From the NCBI RefSeq assembly GCF_039555755.1, contig NZ_CP154631.1, positions 3,782,001 through 3,846,000 of the forward strand: DNA of 64,000 bases, in the 5' to 3' direction. Made by a program: the position numbers and the translations under genes. How positions within the stretch are numbered: position 1 is the stretch's first letter; each line of letters starts with the position of its first letter. The stretch comes from Pseudomonas sediminis. Lineage in GTDB: Bacteria; Pseudomonadota; Gammaproteobacteria; Pseudomonadales; Pseudomonadaceae. The notes beneath the pieces were generated by a model, which made no database searches, was not told the origin of the DNA, and saw only the letters and a list, made by a program, of their open reading frames with translations. Shown in pieces: positions 1-8,325 of the stretch.

Positions 1-74
1 GAGAGGGTTAGGGAGAGGGGCTGCGCAAGACCAAACCCTCTCCCCCAGCCCCTCTCCCGCAAGCGGGAGAGGGG
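1..74. repeat. Intergenic palindromic repeat 3' of atuE
   Basis: A 12-bp perfect inverted repeat (49-60 against 63-74, CCCCTCTCCCGC / GCGGGAGAGGGG) closes on a short CGCAAGCG turn. A second pair of arms (1-9 GAGAGGGTT against 34-42 AACCCTCTC) lies to its left. This looks like the common G/C-rich hairpin repeat found between pseudomonad genes. It sits just after the atuE stop codon and may act as a transcription barrier or mRNA 3'-end stabiliser; there is no T-tract on the minus strand to make it a classical terminator. Confidence 0.6.
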
Positions 75-78
75 AGTT

Positions 79-876
79 TTACTGTGCCCATTTCGGCTTG
101 CGCTTCTGCACGAAGGCCATGGTGCCCTCGACGCCTTCGGTGCCGGTCACGGCGGCGGCGAACTGCTCGGCAGCGCGGTCGAGCAGCGGGCCGAGTGCTT
201 CACGTTCGCTAGCCAGCAGCAGGGCCTTGGTCTGGGCGTTGGCCTGTGGCGCGCATTGGCGAATCTGTTCCAGGGTCTCGTCCAGGCGCTGCTGCAGGGC
301 TGCGTCATCGTGCTCGCAGTAGTGCACCAGGCCCAGGCGCAGCGCCTCGCTGCCGTCGAAGCGGGCGGCGGTCAGGGCCAGGCGGCGGGTCTGGGTCAGG
401 CCGATGCGGTGCACGACGAAGGGAGCGATCTGCGCTGGGAGGATGCCCAGCGTGGTTTCCGGCAGGCCGAACTTGGCGCCGCTGGCGGCGATGGCCACGT
501 CGGAGACGCAGGCCAGGCCGAAGCCGCCACCCAGCACGGCGCCTTCCAGCACGGCAATCAGCACCTGTGGCGCGGCCTGGGCCTCTTCCAGCAGTGCGCC
601 GAAGGCGCGGTTCAGCTCACGGTAGGCGTCGCCTCCCTTGGCGCGGGCGCCGGCCATGTCCTTGATGTCGCCGCCGGCGCAGAAGTGGCCGCCGGCGCCG
701 CGCAGAACCAGGGCGCGCACGTTCGGCTCATGGCGCACGGCTTCCAGGGTGGCGCGCAGTTCGCCGACCATGGCCAGGCTCATGGCGTTGCGGCTGTCCG
801 GTCGGTTGAGGGTGACGTGCAGTACGCCATCGACGGAGTTCAGCAGCAGGGTTTCGCAGCGGGGCAGATCGTTCAT
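79..876 (-). CDS. atuE: Isohexenylglutaconyl-CoA hydratase AtuE (enoyl-CoA hydratase family)
   Basis: A 265-residue crotonase-fold protein. By position at the end of an atuABCD run it is AtuE, which hydrates isohexenylglutaconyl-CoA after the geranyl-CoA carboxylase step of acyclic terpene breakdown. The two oxyanion-hole stretches are visible (HFCAGGD at about 64-70 and GAVLGGGFG at 112-120), and E140 in the PETTLG segment is the expected catalytic acid/base. I chose the ATG at 876 (MNDLPRC), since the upstream extension reads through a REP repeat and a purine-rich GAGG lies just before this ATG. The next gene of the pathway, atuF, would lie beyond the left edge. Family is certain; the AtuE assignment rests on synteny. 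Confidence 0.88.
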   Translation of the reverse strand: MNDLPRCETLLLNSVDGVLHVTLNRPDSRNAMSLAMVGELRATLEAVRHEPNVRALVLRGAGGHFCAGGDIKDMAGARAKGGDAYRELNRAFGALLEEAQAAPQVLIAVLEGAVLGGGFGLACVSDVAIAASGAKFGLPETTLGILPAQIAPFVVHRIGLTQTRRLALTAARFDGSEALRLGLVHYCEHDDAALQQRLDETLEQIRQCAPQANAQTKALLLASEREALGPLLDRAAEQFAAAVTGTEGVEGTMAFVQKRKPKWAQ

Positions 877-890
877 CGCATAGCCTCGGT

Positions 891-911
891 GTAGGGCGGG
901 TGAAACCCGCC
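891..911. repeat. GTAG-headed REP element (GGCGGGTGAAACCCGCC type)
   Basis: GTAG followed by the palindrome GGCGGGT-GAA-ACCCGCC. It occupies the 55-bp gap between the atuD stop and the atuE start and is a single copy of the element that occurs as an inverted pair at 2122-2171. The hairpin could attenuate or stabilise the message between atuD and atuE. Confidence 0.7.
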
Positions 912-931
912 GCAACGGTATGAGTGGCAGG

Positions 932-2092
932 TCAGCCTTTCTTTTTCCCTGGCAGGATGCCCATCAGCTTGCAGATGATGCCGAGCATGATTTCGTCGGC
1001 GCCGCCGCCGATGCTGACCAGGCGCACGTCGCGGTAGGCGCGCGACACCGGGTTGTCCCACATGAAGCCCATGCCGCCCCAGTACTGCAGGCAGGCGTCG
1101 GACACTTCGCGGCCCAGGCGGCCGGCTTTGAGCTTGGCCATCGACGCCAGCTTGGTCACGTCGCGGCCCTTCACGTATTGCTCGGTGGCCTGGTAAACCA
1201 GTGCGCGCAGGCACTCGATGTCGGTTTGCAGCTCGGCCAGGCGGAAGTGGATGACCTGGTTGTCGATCAGCGGTTGGCCGAAGGTGTGGCGCTGCTTGCA
1301 GTAGTCGATGGTAGTGTCGACGCAGTGCTCCAGGCCCTTGATCATGTTGGCGGCGCCGAACAGGCGCTCTTCCTGAAACTGCAGCATCTGCATCATGAAA
1401 CCGGCGCCTTCGTGGCCGATGCGATAGCGCTGCGGCACACGCACGTTGTCGAAGAACACCTGGGCGGTCTCGGAGCTGCGCATGCCGAGCTTGTCCAGGT
1501 GTGGGCTGACGGTGATGCCGGGCGTCTTCATCGGCACCACGATCAGCGACTTGTTGACGTGCGGCTTGTCGTCACTGGTATTGGCCAGCAGGCAGATGAA
1601 GTCGGCCGACGGCGAGTTGGTGATCCACATCTTGCTGCCGTTGATCACGTAGTCGTCGCCGTCCTTGCGGGCGGTGGTCTTCAGGCCCGCCACGTCGGAG
1701 CCGGCGCCGACCTCGGAGACGCCGATGCAGCCGACCATCTCGCCTGTGATGGCCGGACGCAGGAACTCTTCACGCAGCTCATCGGAGCCGAAGCGCGCCA
1801 AGGCCGGGGTACACATATCGGTCTGCACGCCGATGGACATCGGGATGCCGCCGCAATGGATGGTGCCGAACTCTTCGGCGGCGACGATGGAGTAGCTGTA
1901 GTCCAGACCCATGCCGCCGAATTTTTCCGGTTTGGAGATGCCCAGCAGGCCCAGCTCGCCGGCCTTCTTGAAAATTTCTTGGATGGGGAAACGGCCTTCC
2001 TTTTCCCACTCATCGACGTGCGGGTTGATTTCCTTGTCGACGAAGTTGCGGACGGTACGGCGGAGTTCTTCGTGCTCTTGAGTGAAGATCAT
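932..2092 (-). CDS. atuD: Citronellyl-CoA dehydrogenase AtuD (acyl-CoA dehydrogenase family)
   Basis: A 386-residue flavoprotein of the acyl-CoA dehydrogenase family. In the atu pathway it oxidises citronellyl-CoA to geranyl-CoA before carboxylation. The FAD-binding signature VSEVGAGSDVAG lies near residues 126-136. The usual C-terminal catalytic Glu is replaced (SIGGGADEIM), while E242 in QEERL on the preceding helix takes the position of the catalytic base used by isovaleryl-CoA dehydrogenases. Start at the ATG at 2092 (MIFTQEHEEL), because the longer frame runs into the REP pair. It is 38% or so similar by eye to the enzyme at 39948 in layout only; no alignment score was computed. Lies between atuC and atuE in the same orientation. 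Confidence 0.9.
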   Translation of the reverse strand: MIFTQEHEELRRTVRNFVDKEINPHVDEWEKEGRFPIQEIFKKAGELGLLGISKPEKFGGMGLDYSYSIVAAEEFGTIHCGGIPMSIGVQTDMCTPALARFGSDELREEFLRPAITGEMVGCIGVSEVGAGSDVAGLKTTARKDGDDYVINGSKMWITNSPSADFICLLANTSDDKPHVNKSLIVVPMKTPGITVSPHLDKLGMRSSETAQVFFDNVRVPQRYRIGHEGAGFMMQMLQFQEERLFGAANMIKGLEHCVDTTIDYCKQRHTFGQPLIDNQVIHFRLAELQTDIECLRALVYQATEQYVKGRDVTKLASMAKLKAGRLGREVSDACLQYWGGMGFMWDNPVSRAYRDVRLVSIGGGADEIMLGIICKLMGILPGKKKG

Positions 2093-2121
2093 TGTTGTTG
2101 TACTCCGTATCGAATGGGTCT

Positions 2122-2171
2122 GTAGGGCGGGTGAAACCCGCCACATGCTTGGCGGGTTTCACCCGCCCTAC
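2122..2171. repeat. Inverted pair of GTAG REP elements between atuC and atuD
   Basis: Two 21-bp arms (2122-2142 and 2151-2171) are perfect reverse complements around an 8-bp spacer; each arm is itself a palindrome GGCGGGT-GAA-ACCCGCC headed by GTAG on its outer side. This BIME-like arrangement starts two bases after the atuC stop codon (2174-2176). A very strong hairpin here would be expected to lower read-through or change mRNA stability within the atu operon. Confidence 0.85.
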
Positions 2172-2173
2172 GT

Positions 2174-3790
2174 TTAAAATCTCGCGACGCCGAAACTGCT
2201 CTTCTTCAACGGCCGCAGGTTGGCTTCGGCGCAGATGTCCAGCAAAAAGCCCAGCAGCTTGCGGGTGTCACGCGGGTCGATCAGGCCGTCATCCCACAGG
2301 CTGGCGGTGCCGTACAGCGCGGTAGACTGGCTGTCGAGCTTCTGTGCGGTCACGGTTTCCAGCATGTCGAGCATCTTCGGGTCAGGCTCTTTGCCCTCCT
2401 TGGCGTGCTTGTCCTCGGTGACGATGCGCAGCACCTTGCCGGCCTGGGCACCGCCCATCACGGCGGTCTTGCTGTTGGGCCAGGCAAAGATGAAGCGAGG
2501 GTCGAGGCCACGGCCGCACATGGCGTAGTTGCCGGCGCCGTAGGAGCCGCCAACGACGATGGTGAGCTTGGGCACGGTGGCGTTGGCCACGGCCTGGATC
2601 ATCTTCGAACCGTGTTTGATCACGCCGTTTTGTTCCGATTCCGTCCCGACCATAAAGCCGGTGGTGTTGTGGAAGAACAGGATCGGCGTGTTGCTCTGCT
2701 CGCACAGCTGGATGAACTGCGCTGCCTTGGCCGCACCCTGCGGGGTGATCGGGCCGTTGTTGCCGATGAAGCCGCAGGCCTGGCCTTCGATCTGCAGGTG
2801 GCCGCAGACGGTCTGGCTGTCGAACTCGTTCTTGAAGTCGAGGAACTCCGAGCCATCGGCGATGCGCGCGATGATCTCGCGCACGTCGTAGGGCTTCTTG
2901 GCGTCGGCCGGCACCAGGCCGAGCAGCTCCTCGGCCGGGTAAAGCGGCTCGCTCCAGGTGCGTTTCTCACGTGCCGGCAACTGCTGGTTCCACGGCAGCA
3001 TGCCAAGGATCTCGCGCGCCAGGCGTACGCCGTCGGCGTCGTTCTCGGCCAGGTATTCGGCAGTACCGGCGACCTGAGCGTGCATCTCGGCGCCGCCGAG
3101 TTGCTCGTCGGTGGCGATCTCGCCAGTGGCGGCTTTAAGCAGAGGTGGGCCGGCGAGGAACATCTTGGCTTTGCCGCGTACCACCACCACGTAGTCTGAT
3201 AGGCCGGGCTGGTAGGCCCCGCCAGCGGTGCTGGAGCCATGTACCACGGTGACCTGAGGCAGGCCCATGGCGGACATCCGCGCCTGGTTGGCGAAACCGC
3301 GTGCACCCTCGACGAAGATGTCGGCGGCGTAGTTGAGGTTGGCGCCGCCGCTCTCGGCCAGTGTCACCACCGGCAGCTTGTTCTCGACGGCGATCTGCTG
3401 CAGACGCAGCGACTTCTTCAAGCCAGTGGGGGAGATGGTGCCGCCCTTGATCGCGCTGTTGTTGGCGATCACCAAGCAGCGCACGCCGGCGATGTAGCCG
3501 ATGCCGGCGATGATGCCGCCGCCGGCCTGGCTGCCGTCCTTGTCGTCGTGCAGCTTGTAGCCGGCCAGCGAGGACAGTTCGAGAAAGGGCGCGCCGGCAT
3601 CGAGCAGCAGGTTGATGCGTTCGCGCGGCAGCAATTGGCCGCGCTTCTCGAACTTGGCCTTGGCTTCCTGGGCCTTGTCGAGCACCTTCTGCTCGACGTC
3701 GCGGAAGGCCGCGATGGCTGCCAGCATGGCTTCGCGGTTCTGCGCGAAGGCTTCGCCGTGCACATCGATTTCCGATTGGATCACGGGCAT
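2174..3790 (-). CDS. atuC: Geranyl-CoA carboxylase beta (carboxyltransferase) subunit AtuC
   Basis: A 538-residue acyl-CoA carboxyltransferase subunit with two crotonase-like halves (about 30-290 and 300-530). It moves the carboxyl group from biotin (carried by AtuF, outside the window) to geranyl-CoA. The oxyanion-forming glycine stretches ESGGANL (N-half) and VGGSYGAGNYAM (C-half) are present, as is the IGNNGPITPQGAAKAAQFI segment typical of methylcrotonyl/geranyl-CoA carboxylases. Start ATG at 3790 has GGAG six bases upstream and follows the atuB stop by four bases, so the two are translationally close. It could be confused with methylcrotonyl-CoA carboxylase LiuB; the atuA/atuB/atuR context argues for AtuC. 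Confidence 0.92.
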   Translation of the reverse strand: MPVIQSEIDVHGEAFAQNREAMLAAIAAFRDVEQKVLDKAQEAKAKFEKRGQLLPRERINLLLDAGAPFLELSSLAGYKLHDDKDGSQAGGGIIAGIGYIAGVRCLVIANNSAIKGGTISPTGLKKSLRLQQIAVENKLPVVTLAESGGANLNYAADIFVEGARGFANQARMSAMGLPQVTVVHGSSTAGGAYQPGLSDYVVVVRGKAKMFLAGPPLLKAATGEIATDEQLGGAEMHAQVAGTAEYLAENDADGVRLAREILGMLPWNQQLPAREKRTWSEPLYPAEELLGLVPADAKKPYDVREIIARIADGSEFLDFKNEFDSQTVCGHLQIEGQACGFIGNNGPITPQGAAKAAQFIQLCEQSNTPILFFHNTTGFMVGTESEQNGVIKHGSKMIQAVANATVPKLTIVVGGSYGAGNYAMCGRGLDPRFIFAWPNSKTAVMGGAQAGKVLRIVTEDKHAKEGKEPDPKMLDMLETVTAQKLDSQSTALYGTASLWDDGLIDPRDTRKLLGFLLDICAEANLRPLKKSSFGVARF

Positions 3791-3794
3791 CGCC

Positions 3795-4664
3795 TTACTC
3801 CTGATCTTTCAGTACGTCGGGCACGTAGGCCCGGTGGAAACCGTTGTAGGACTCGCTGTTTTTCGCCTTGCCCAGCGTCCAGGCGCGGGTGCCCTGGCTG
3901 GCGGCGCCATCGATGCGGACGGTGTTGCCACTGATGAAGTTGGCGCCGGGGCTGAGCAGGAAGACGATGGCCGCGGCCACCTCGGACTCGGTGCCGATGC
4001 GTTGCAGCGGCACGTGATCCTTGAGGTTGCGGATCATGTTCTTCATCGACTCGGGGTAGGTGTCCATGCCACTGGAGGCGATCCAGCCCGGCGCCACGGC
4101 GTTGACCCGCACGCCGGCGTGGCCCCACTCGTAGGCGGCGGTCTTGGTGAAGTTCTCCATGCCAGCGCGTGCGGCGCCGGAGTGGCCCATGCCGGGCATG
4201 CCGCCCCACATGTCGGCGAGCATGTTGACGATGCTGCCGCCGTGCTTGCTCATGCTCTGCAGGAAGACTTCCTTGGCTACCAGAAAGCCGCCAACCAGAT
4301 TGGTGCGTACCACGGTCTCGAAGCCTTTCTGGTTGATGCCGATCAGCGGCGCGGGGAACTGGCCGCCAGCATTGTTCACAAGCTGGTGGATGCGCCCGCG
4401 TTCCCTGATCACCGCAGCGATCATGGCCTTCACGGCTTCTTCGTCGCGGATGTCGCAGACTTGGATGCTGGCGCTGCCACCGTCCTCGGTGATCTCGGCG
4501 CAGGTCTTCTCCAGCTTTTCCTGCTTGCGCCCGACCAGCACCACATGAGCGCCCAGATGGGCCAGCTCGTGGGCCACGCAGCGGCCGATGCCGCTGCCAC
4601 CACCGGTGACCAGAATGGTCTGTTCATTGAACAGGCCAGGTTTGAATACGGAGTCGTAGCTCAT
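3795..4664 (-). CDS. atuB: Short-chain dehydrogenase AtuB
   Basis: A 289-residue SDR with the NAD(P)-binding TGGGSGIGR motif near residues 20-28 and the NNAGGQ motif in the middle. It is part of the atu operon, where an SDR is thought to act on the terpenol/terpenal or acyl-CoA intermediates. The canonical YxxxK catalytic pair is not conserved: the corresponding segment reads SGAARAG, with Ser for Tyr and Arg for Lys, as is seen in some enoyl-CoA-reductase-like SDRs, so it may handle a CoA thioester rather than an alcohol. Start ATG at 4664; AGGAC upstream. Substrate is inferred from context. Confidence 0.88.
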   Translation of the reverse strand: MSYDSVFKPGLFNEQTILVTGGGSGIGRCVAHELAHLGAHVVLVGRKQEKLEKTCAEITEDGGSASIQVCDIRDEEAVKAMIAAVIRERGRIHQLVNNAGGQFPAPLIGINQKGFETVVRTNLVGGFLVAKEVFLQSMSKHGGSIVNMLADMWGGMPGMGHSGAARAGMENFTKTAAYEWGHAGVRVNAVAPGWIASSGMDTYPESMKNMIRNLKDHVPLQRIGTESEVAAAIVFLLSPGANFISGNTVRIDGAASQGTRAWTLGKAKNSESYNGFHRAYVPDVLKDQE

Positions 4665-4689
4665 TGTTCTTGTTGTCCTGAGTGATACT

Positions 4690-4739
4690 GGTGCGCGCAG
4701 CGCACCCTACGGGTGGGTGTAGGGTGCGCCGTGCGCACC
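4690..4739. repeat. Inverted pair of GTAG REP elements overlapping the atuA stop codon
   Basis: Left arm 4690-4710 and right arm 4719-4739 match as inverted repeats with two differences; each has the GTAG-GGTGCGC...GCGCACC pattern. The atuA stop (TAG on the minus strand, 4709-4707) is formed by the GTAG head of the left arm, and the last residues of AtuA are encoded by the right arm. Related copies occur at 15394-15458 and 51874-51894. Confidence 0.85.
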
Positions 4740-6527
4740 AGTCAAGGTCTCGGCCAATGCCCTGGGCACCTGCACCGGGAATTCCAGCAGTTGCTGGGCG
4801 AAAGCCTTGCCCTGCGGGTCGATGCGCAGGCTGGCTACGCCGCCACCGCCCAGCGCGTTTTCCAGCAGGAAGTTGAGGCTGTGGCTGCCCGGCAGGTACC
4901 AGCGGCTGACGCGGCCGTGCTCGGCGTCCAGTGTATGCGCCATCCAGTTGGCCACGGCTTCGGGCGTCAGCGCAGCAGCGATCCATGCCAGGTATTCGGG
5001 CTTTCTGGCCATCACACCAATGTTGCTGTGGTTGCCCTTGTCGCCGGAGCGGGCCACGGCCAAGCGGATCAGCGGCACGGCCGCGTCGGCTTCGCCCATC
5101 GGTACGGGTAGGGCGGCGGGCGCGCGGAGTTGGGCGGGGTCGAAGGCATCGATCTGGGGCAGGGCGACCGGCTGGCGTTCGCCGTCGATTTCGACGCTCA
5201 GGGCGCAGGCACTTTTGTCCACCAGGAAGCTGAACAGGCGGATCACCGGGTAGACGGTTGGGCGGCCACCGACGATGCCGGTCAGGCCCGGCGCCATGCC
5301 GGTGGCGGCCTGGGCGATCTCGCGGGAGAAGAGGATCAGCGCTTCCTTTTTGGCATGGCGTGCGGCGATCTTCACCACCACTTCGCGGCTATATTTGCGG
5401 TGAGCATGGACGCCATAGGTGGCTTCGCTACCGAGCAGCTCGACGCTGACCTCCTGGTAACGGCCCCAGCCGCGCTCGGCGAACATCTCTTCGGTCTTCT
5501 TGATGATCGCCTGGCTGACCCGTTCGGCCTTGGCCACGGCATCGATACCGGCAAGCAGGAAGCTGGCAGTGCAGCGGAAACCGTCCGGGTGGGTGGCGCT
5601 GACCTTGTACTGGTCGGTGGGTGGCAGGCCGCGTGCGCCCTGCAGTTGCACGCGGTTGTCGCCGACCTGGCTCAGCTCGACCTGGGTGAAGTCGCAGATC
5701 ACGTCCGGCAGCAGGTAGGCGCGCGGGTCACCGATCTCGTAGAGCATCTGCTCGCCAACGGTAAAAGGCGTGACCAAGCCGCCGGAACTATCCGGCTTGG
5801 TCACGACGAAACGGCCATCGCCCTCGACTTCGACGATGGGGAAGCCGATATGCTCGTAATCCGGCACGTCGCGCCAGTCGGTGAAGTTGCCACCGGTGCA
5901 CTGCGCGCCGCATTCGATGATGTGCCCGGCCAGCGCGGCCTGGGCCAGCTTGTCGTAGTCGCTCCAGGCCCAGCCGAATTCGTGCACCAGGGCGGCGCTG
6001 ACCACCGCGCTGTCGACCACGCGGCCAGTGATGACGATGTCGGCGCCCTGTTCCAGAGCGGCGACGATGCCCGGTGCGCCGAGGTAGGCATTGACCGACA
6101 CGCAGAAGGGCGGCAATGCGGCGCCAGTGAACATCTCGCGGGTACCGGCCTTGACCAGCTCGCCGAGCTTGGGTTGCAGGTTGTCGCCGTGCAGCACGGC
6201 GATCTTCAGGTTCACCCCGGCCTGCTCGCAGGCTGCGCTCAGGGCCGCAGCGCAGGCCATCGGGTTGACCCCGCCGGCGTTACTGATGACGCGAGTTTTT
6301 TTTGCTGCCAGTTCGCCGAGCAGAGGTGCGAGTACCTCGACGAAGTCGCGGGCGTAGCCGTCATCCGGCTTCTTCATGCGCGCACCGGCCATGATCGACA
6401 TGGTGATCTCGGCTAGGTAGTCGAACACCAAGTAATCCAGTTCGGCGCCGCGAACCAGTTGAGCGGCAGCGGTGGAGGTGTCGCCCCAGAAAGCGGAGGC
6501 GCAGCCGATGCGTACGGTTTTGGTCAT
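4707..6527 (-). CDS. atuA: Acyclic terpene utilization protein AtuA (DUF1446)
   Basis: A 606-residue protein. Residues about 1-450 are the DUF1446/AtuA domain ([17 protein letters not shown] at the start, ITGRVVDSA in the middle); residues about 495-600 are the small AtuA-like ferredoxin-fold domain ([19 protein letters not shown]). Gene disruption in P. aeruginosa shows AtuA is needed for citronellol growth, but its chemistry is not settled. It is the first gene of the operon. I start at the ATG at 6527 (MTKTVRIG) instead of the GTG-like extension at 6548, since the domain begins there. The stop codon and C-terminal residues lie inside a REP pair, so the C-terminus may have been altered by repeat insertion. 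Confidence 0.92.
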   Translation of the reverse strand: MTKTVRIGCASAFWGDTSTAAAQLVRGAELDYLVFDYLAEITMSIMAGARMKKPDDGYARDFVEVLAPLLGELAAKKTRVISNAGGVNPMACAAALSAACEQAGVNLKIAVLHGDNLQPKLGELVKAGTREMFTGAALPPFCVSVNAYLGAPGIVAALEQGADIVITGRVVDSAVVSAALVHEFGWAWSDYDKLAQAALAGHIIECGAQCTGGNFTDWRDVPDYEHIGFPIVEVEGDGRFVVTKPDSSGGLVTPFTVGEQMLYEIGDPRAYLLPDVICDFTQVELSQVGDNRVQLQGARGLPPTDQYKVSATHPDGFRCTASFLLAGIDAVAKAERVSQAIIKKTEEMFAERGWGRYQEVSVELLGSEATYGVHAHRKYSREVVVKIAARHAKKEALILFSREIAQAATGMAPGLTGIVGGRPTVYPVIRLFSFLVDKSACALSVEIDGERQPVALPQIDAFDPAQLRAPAALPVPMGEADAAVPLIRLAVARSGDKGNHSNIGVMARKPEYLAWIAAALTPEAVANWMAHTLDAEHGRVSRWYLPGSHSLNFLLENALGGGGVASLRIDPQGKAFAQQLLEFPVQVPRALAETLTGAHGAPYTHP

Positions 6528-6568
6528 TGGAATTGGCCCGTCACACATTGAGAAGGTGAGCTCACACT

Positions 6569-6586
6569 ACCAAGCAAGCGCTTGGT
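6569..6586. promoter_or_regulatory. Putative AtuR operator 1
   Basis: ACCAAGC-AAGC-GCTTGGT, a perfect 7-bp inverted repeat around 4 bp, 42 bp upstream of the atuA start. AtuR of P. aeruginosa is reported to bind two short inverted repeats in the atuA-atuR intergenic region, matching this layout. Confidence 0.8.
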
Positions 6587-6625
6587 TGAAAAGTGGCGAA
6601 AGACGACAATTCGGCCAAAAATGCG

Positions 6626-6643
6626 CCCAAGCGCTTGCTTGGT
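6626..6643. promoter_or_regulatory. Putative AtuR operator 2
   Basis: CCCAAGC-GCTT-GCTTGGT. Its core is the exact reverse complement of operator 1, and the two centres are 57 bp apart, between five and six helical turns. Together they can silence both the atuA operon and atuR. Confidence 0.8.
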
Positions 6644-6748
6644 CAGCTGGCGCCGCATACATTTCATCAAGCAAGACAAGCACTTGCCGGCAGCATGAAG
6701 AATTAATCAGAACAATCGCCGAGCAGGGCAATCAGGGGAGAAGTCAGC

Positions 6749-7372
6749 GTGGACGAACACAGAGCCCAGGCCGTGATGCAGGAGCTGGTCGATAGCGGCC
6801 AAGTGACCGATCCGGACAGTGCCCGCGGCAAGCTGCTGCAGATGGCTGCCCACCTGTTCCGCAGCAAGGGTTACGAGCGCACCACGGTGCGTGATCTGGC
6901 CGCCGCCATAGGCATCCAATCGGGCAGCATCTTTCACCACTTCAAGAGCAAGGACGAAATTCTGCGCTCGGTGATGGAGGAAACCATCGTTTACAACACT
7001 GCACTGATGCGCTCCGCGCTGGCAGAGGCGCAAGGCACGCGCGAGCGCTTGCTGGCACTGATCCGCTGCGAGTTGCAGTCGATCATGGGCGGTACCGGCG
7101 AGGCCATGGCGGTGCTGGTATACGAATGGCGTTCCCTGTCGGACGGTGGCCAGGCGCAGGTGCTGGCCTTGCGTGATACCTACGAGCAGATCTGGCTGGC
7201 GGTGCTGGGCGAGGCTCGCGATGCCGGTTATTTCAAAGGTGATCCTTTCATTCAACGGCGTTTTCTCACGGGAGCGCTGAGCTGGACCAACACCTGGTTC
7301 CGCTCGCAAGGGCCGATGAGCCTGGATCAACTGGCCGAAGAAGCGCTGTCATTGGTCTGTAAGGAAGCTTGA
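6749..7372 (+). CDS. atuR: TetR-family repressor AtuR
   Basis: A 207-residue TetR regulator. The N-terminal helix-turn-helix (TTVRDLAAAIGIQSGSIFHHF, about 49-69) and a ligand-binding C-terminal domain are clear. It is divergent from atuA with two operators in between, so it is AtuR, which represses the operon until a terpenoyl-CoA ligand binds. The start is GTG at 6749 with AGGGGAG nine bases upstream. The N-terminus carries about 25 residues before the first HTH helix, slightly longer than typical TetR proteins. Confidence 0.9.
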   Translation: MDEHRAQAVMQELVDSGQVTDPDSARGKLLQMAAHLFRSKGYERTTVRDLAAAIGIQSGSIFHHFKSKDEILRSVMEETIVYNTALMRSALAEAQGTRERLLALIRCELQSIMGGTGEAMAVLVYEWRSLSDGGQAQVLALRDTYEQIWLAVLGEARDAGYFKGDPFIQRRFLTGALSWTNTWFRSQGPMSLDQLAEEALSLVCKEA

Positions 7373-7467
7373 GCGATTTCGGCTAGGCTAGTAGCACCCG
7401 CCGGTTTTCGGCTCGAACACGGGCGCAGCGGCCTTCCCGCGTTGCGATCCGTGACGAGAGGTCGAGT

Positions 7468-8250
7468 TTGCGCGCATTAGCCTTTTGCCTGCTGTCCTGC
7501 CTGTTGCTGCATGTGCCCGTCGCGGTTGCGGTCGAGGAGGTGCGTGTCGGCGGTTATCACTTCCCGCCTTACCTGGATAAACCTGACTCGCAGCACCCGC
7601 AAGGTCTGGTACCCGAGTTGCTGCAAGCGCTCAACGCGGCGCAGCAGCGGTATCGCTTCGTCCTGGTGCCGACCTCGGCAACCCGCCGTTACCGCGACCT
7701 GGAGAGCGGCCGCTTCGATCTGATGTTTTTCGAGTCCAGCCGTTGGGGGTGGCAGGGCACTTCATACCTGGCCTTGGGGTTGGATATCGATGATGCGGAA
7801 GTTTATGTCGCTGCGGCTGAGCCGGGGCGCGGCCAGGAGTATTTCGAGGACCTTAGCGACAAGCGCATGGCGCTCTACAACGGCTATCACTACGGCTTTG
7901 CCGCATTCGATGCCGACCCTGACTACCTTGCGCGCACCTTCAACGCGGTGCTGACCTACTCCCACGACAGCAACTTGCGCATGTTGCTGGCGCGACGAGC
8001 CGATGTCGCAGTGGTGACGCGTTCATACCTGGAATCGTTTCTGGCCCGACACCCGGAAATACTGCCTGAGCTTCTGGTATCCGAGCGCCTGGACCAGCTC
8101 TATCACCATCAGGTTCTGTTGCGGCCGGAGGGGGCTTTGAGCCCCGCTGAAGTGACGGAATTGCTCGGTCAGTTACAAGCCAATGGCGAGCTATCCAGGC
8201 TACTTGGACGGTATCGTCTGACATTAGGCGGCAAAGTGTCTGCGCAGTGA
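7468..8250 (+). CDS. Periplasmic solute-binding protein (SBP_bac_3 family), copy 1
   Basis: 260 residues with a signal peptide (first about 20 residues, ending AVAVEE) and an extracellular solute-binding family 3 fold. The start appears to be TTG at 7468: it puts the signal peptide in frame, and GAGAGGTCGAG precedes it. It is a paralogue of the next gene, sharing strings such as HFPPY, RRYRDL/RRFSDL, RWGWQ, RGQEYFE, YHYGFA, RTFNA and SHDSNL. No permease or ATPase gene is nearby, so it may feed an unlinked transporter or serve as a sensor input. Ligand unknown; amino acid or other polar metabolite by family. Confidence 0.8.
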   Translation: MRALAFCLLSCLLLHVPVAVAVEEVRVGGYHFPPYLDKPDSQHPQGLVPELLQALNAAQQRYRFVLVPTSATRRYRDLESGRFDLMFFESSRWGWQGTSYLALGLDIDDAEVYVAAAEPGRGQEYFEDLSDKRMALYNGYHYGFAAFDADPDYLARTFNAVLTYSHDSNLRMLLARRADVAVVTRSYLESFLARHPEILPELLVSERLDQLYHHQVLLRPEGALSPAEVTELLGQLQANGELSRLLGRYRLTLGGKVSAQ

Positions 8251-8325
8251 AAATCCATCTGGTCGGTCAGGAGAGACTGGAGTAGGCTGCACCACACTAG
8301 AAGAAGGATTTTTTGGGGATTCGAC

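Noticed and set aside
6661..6690. Third AtuR site near CAAGCACTTG
   Set aside because: The arms are too short and the spacer does not fit the ACCAAGC-N4-GCTTGGT pattern.
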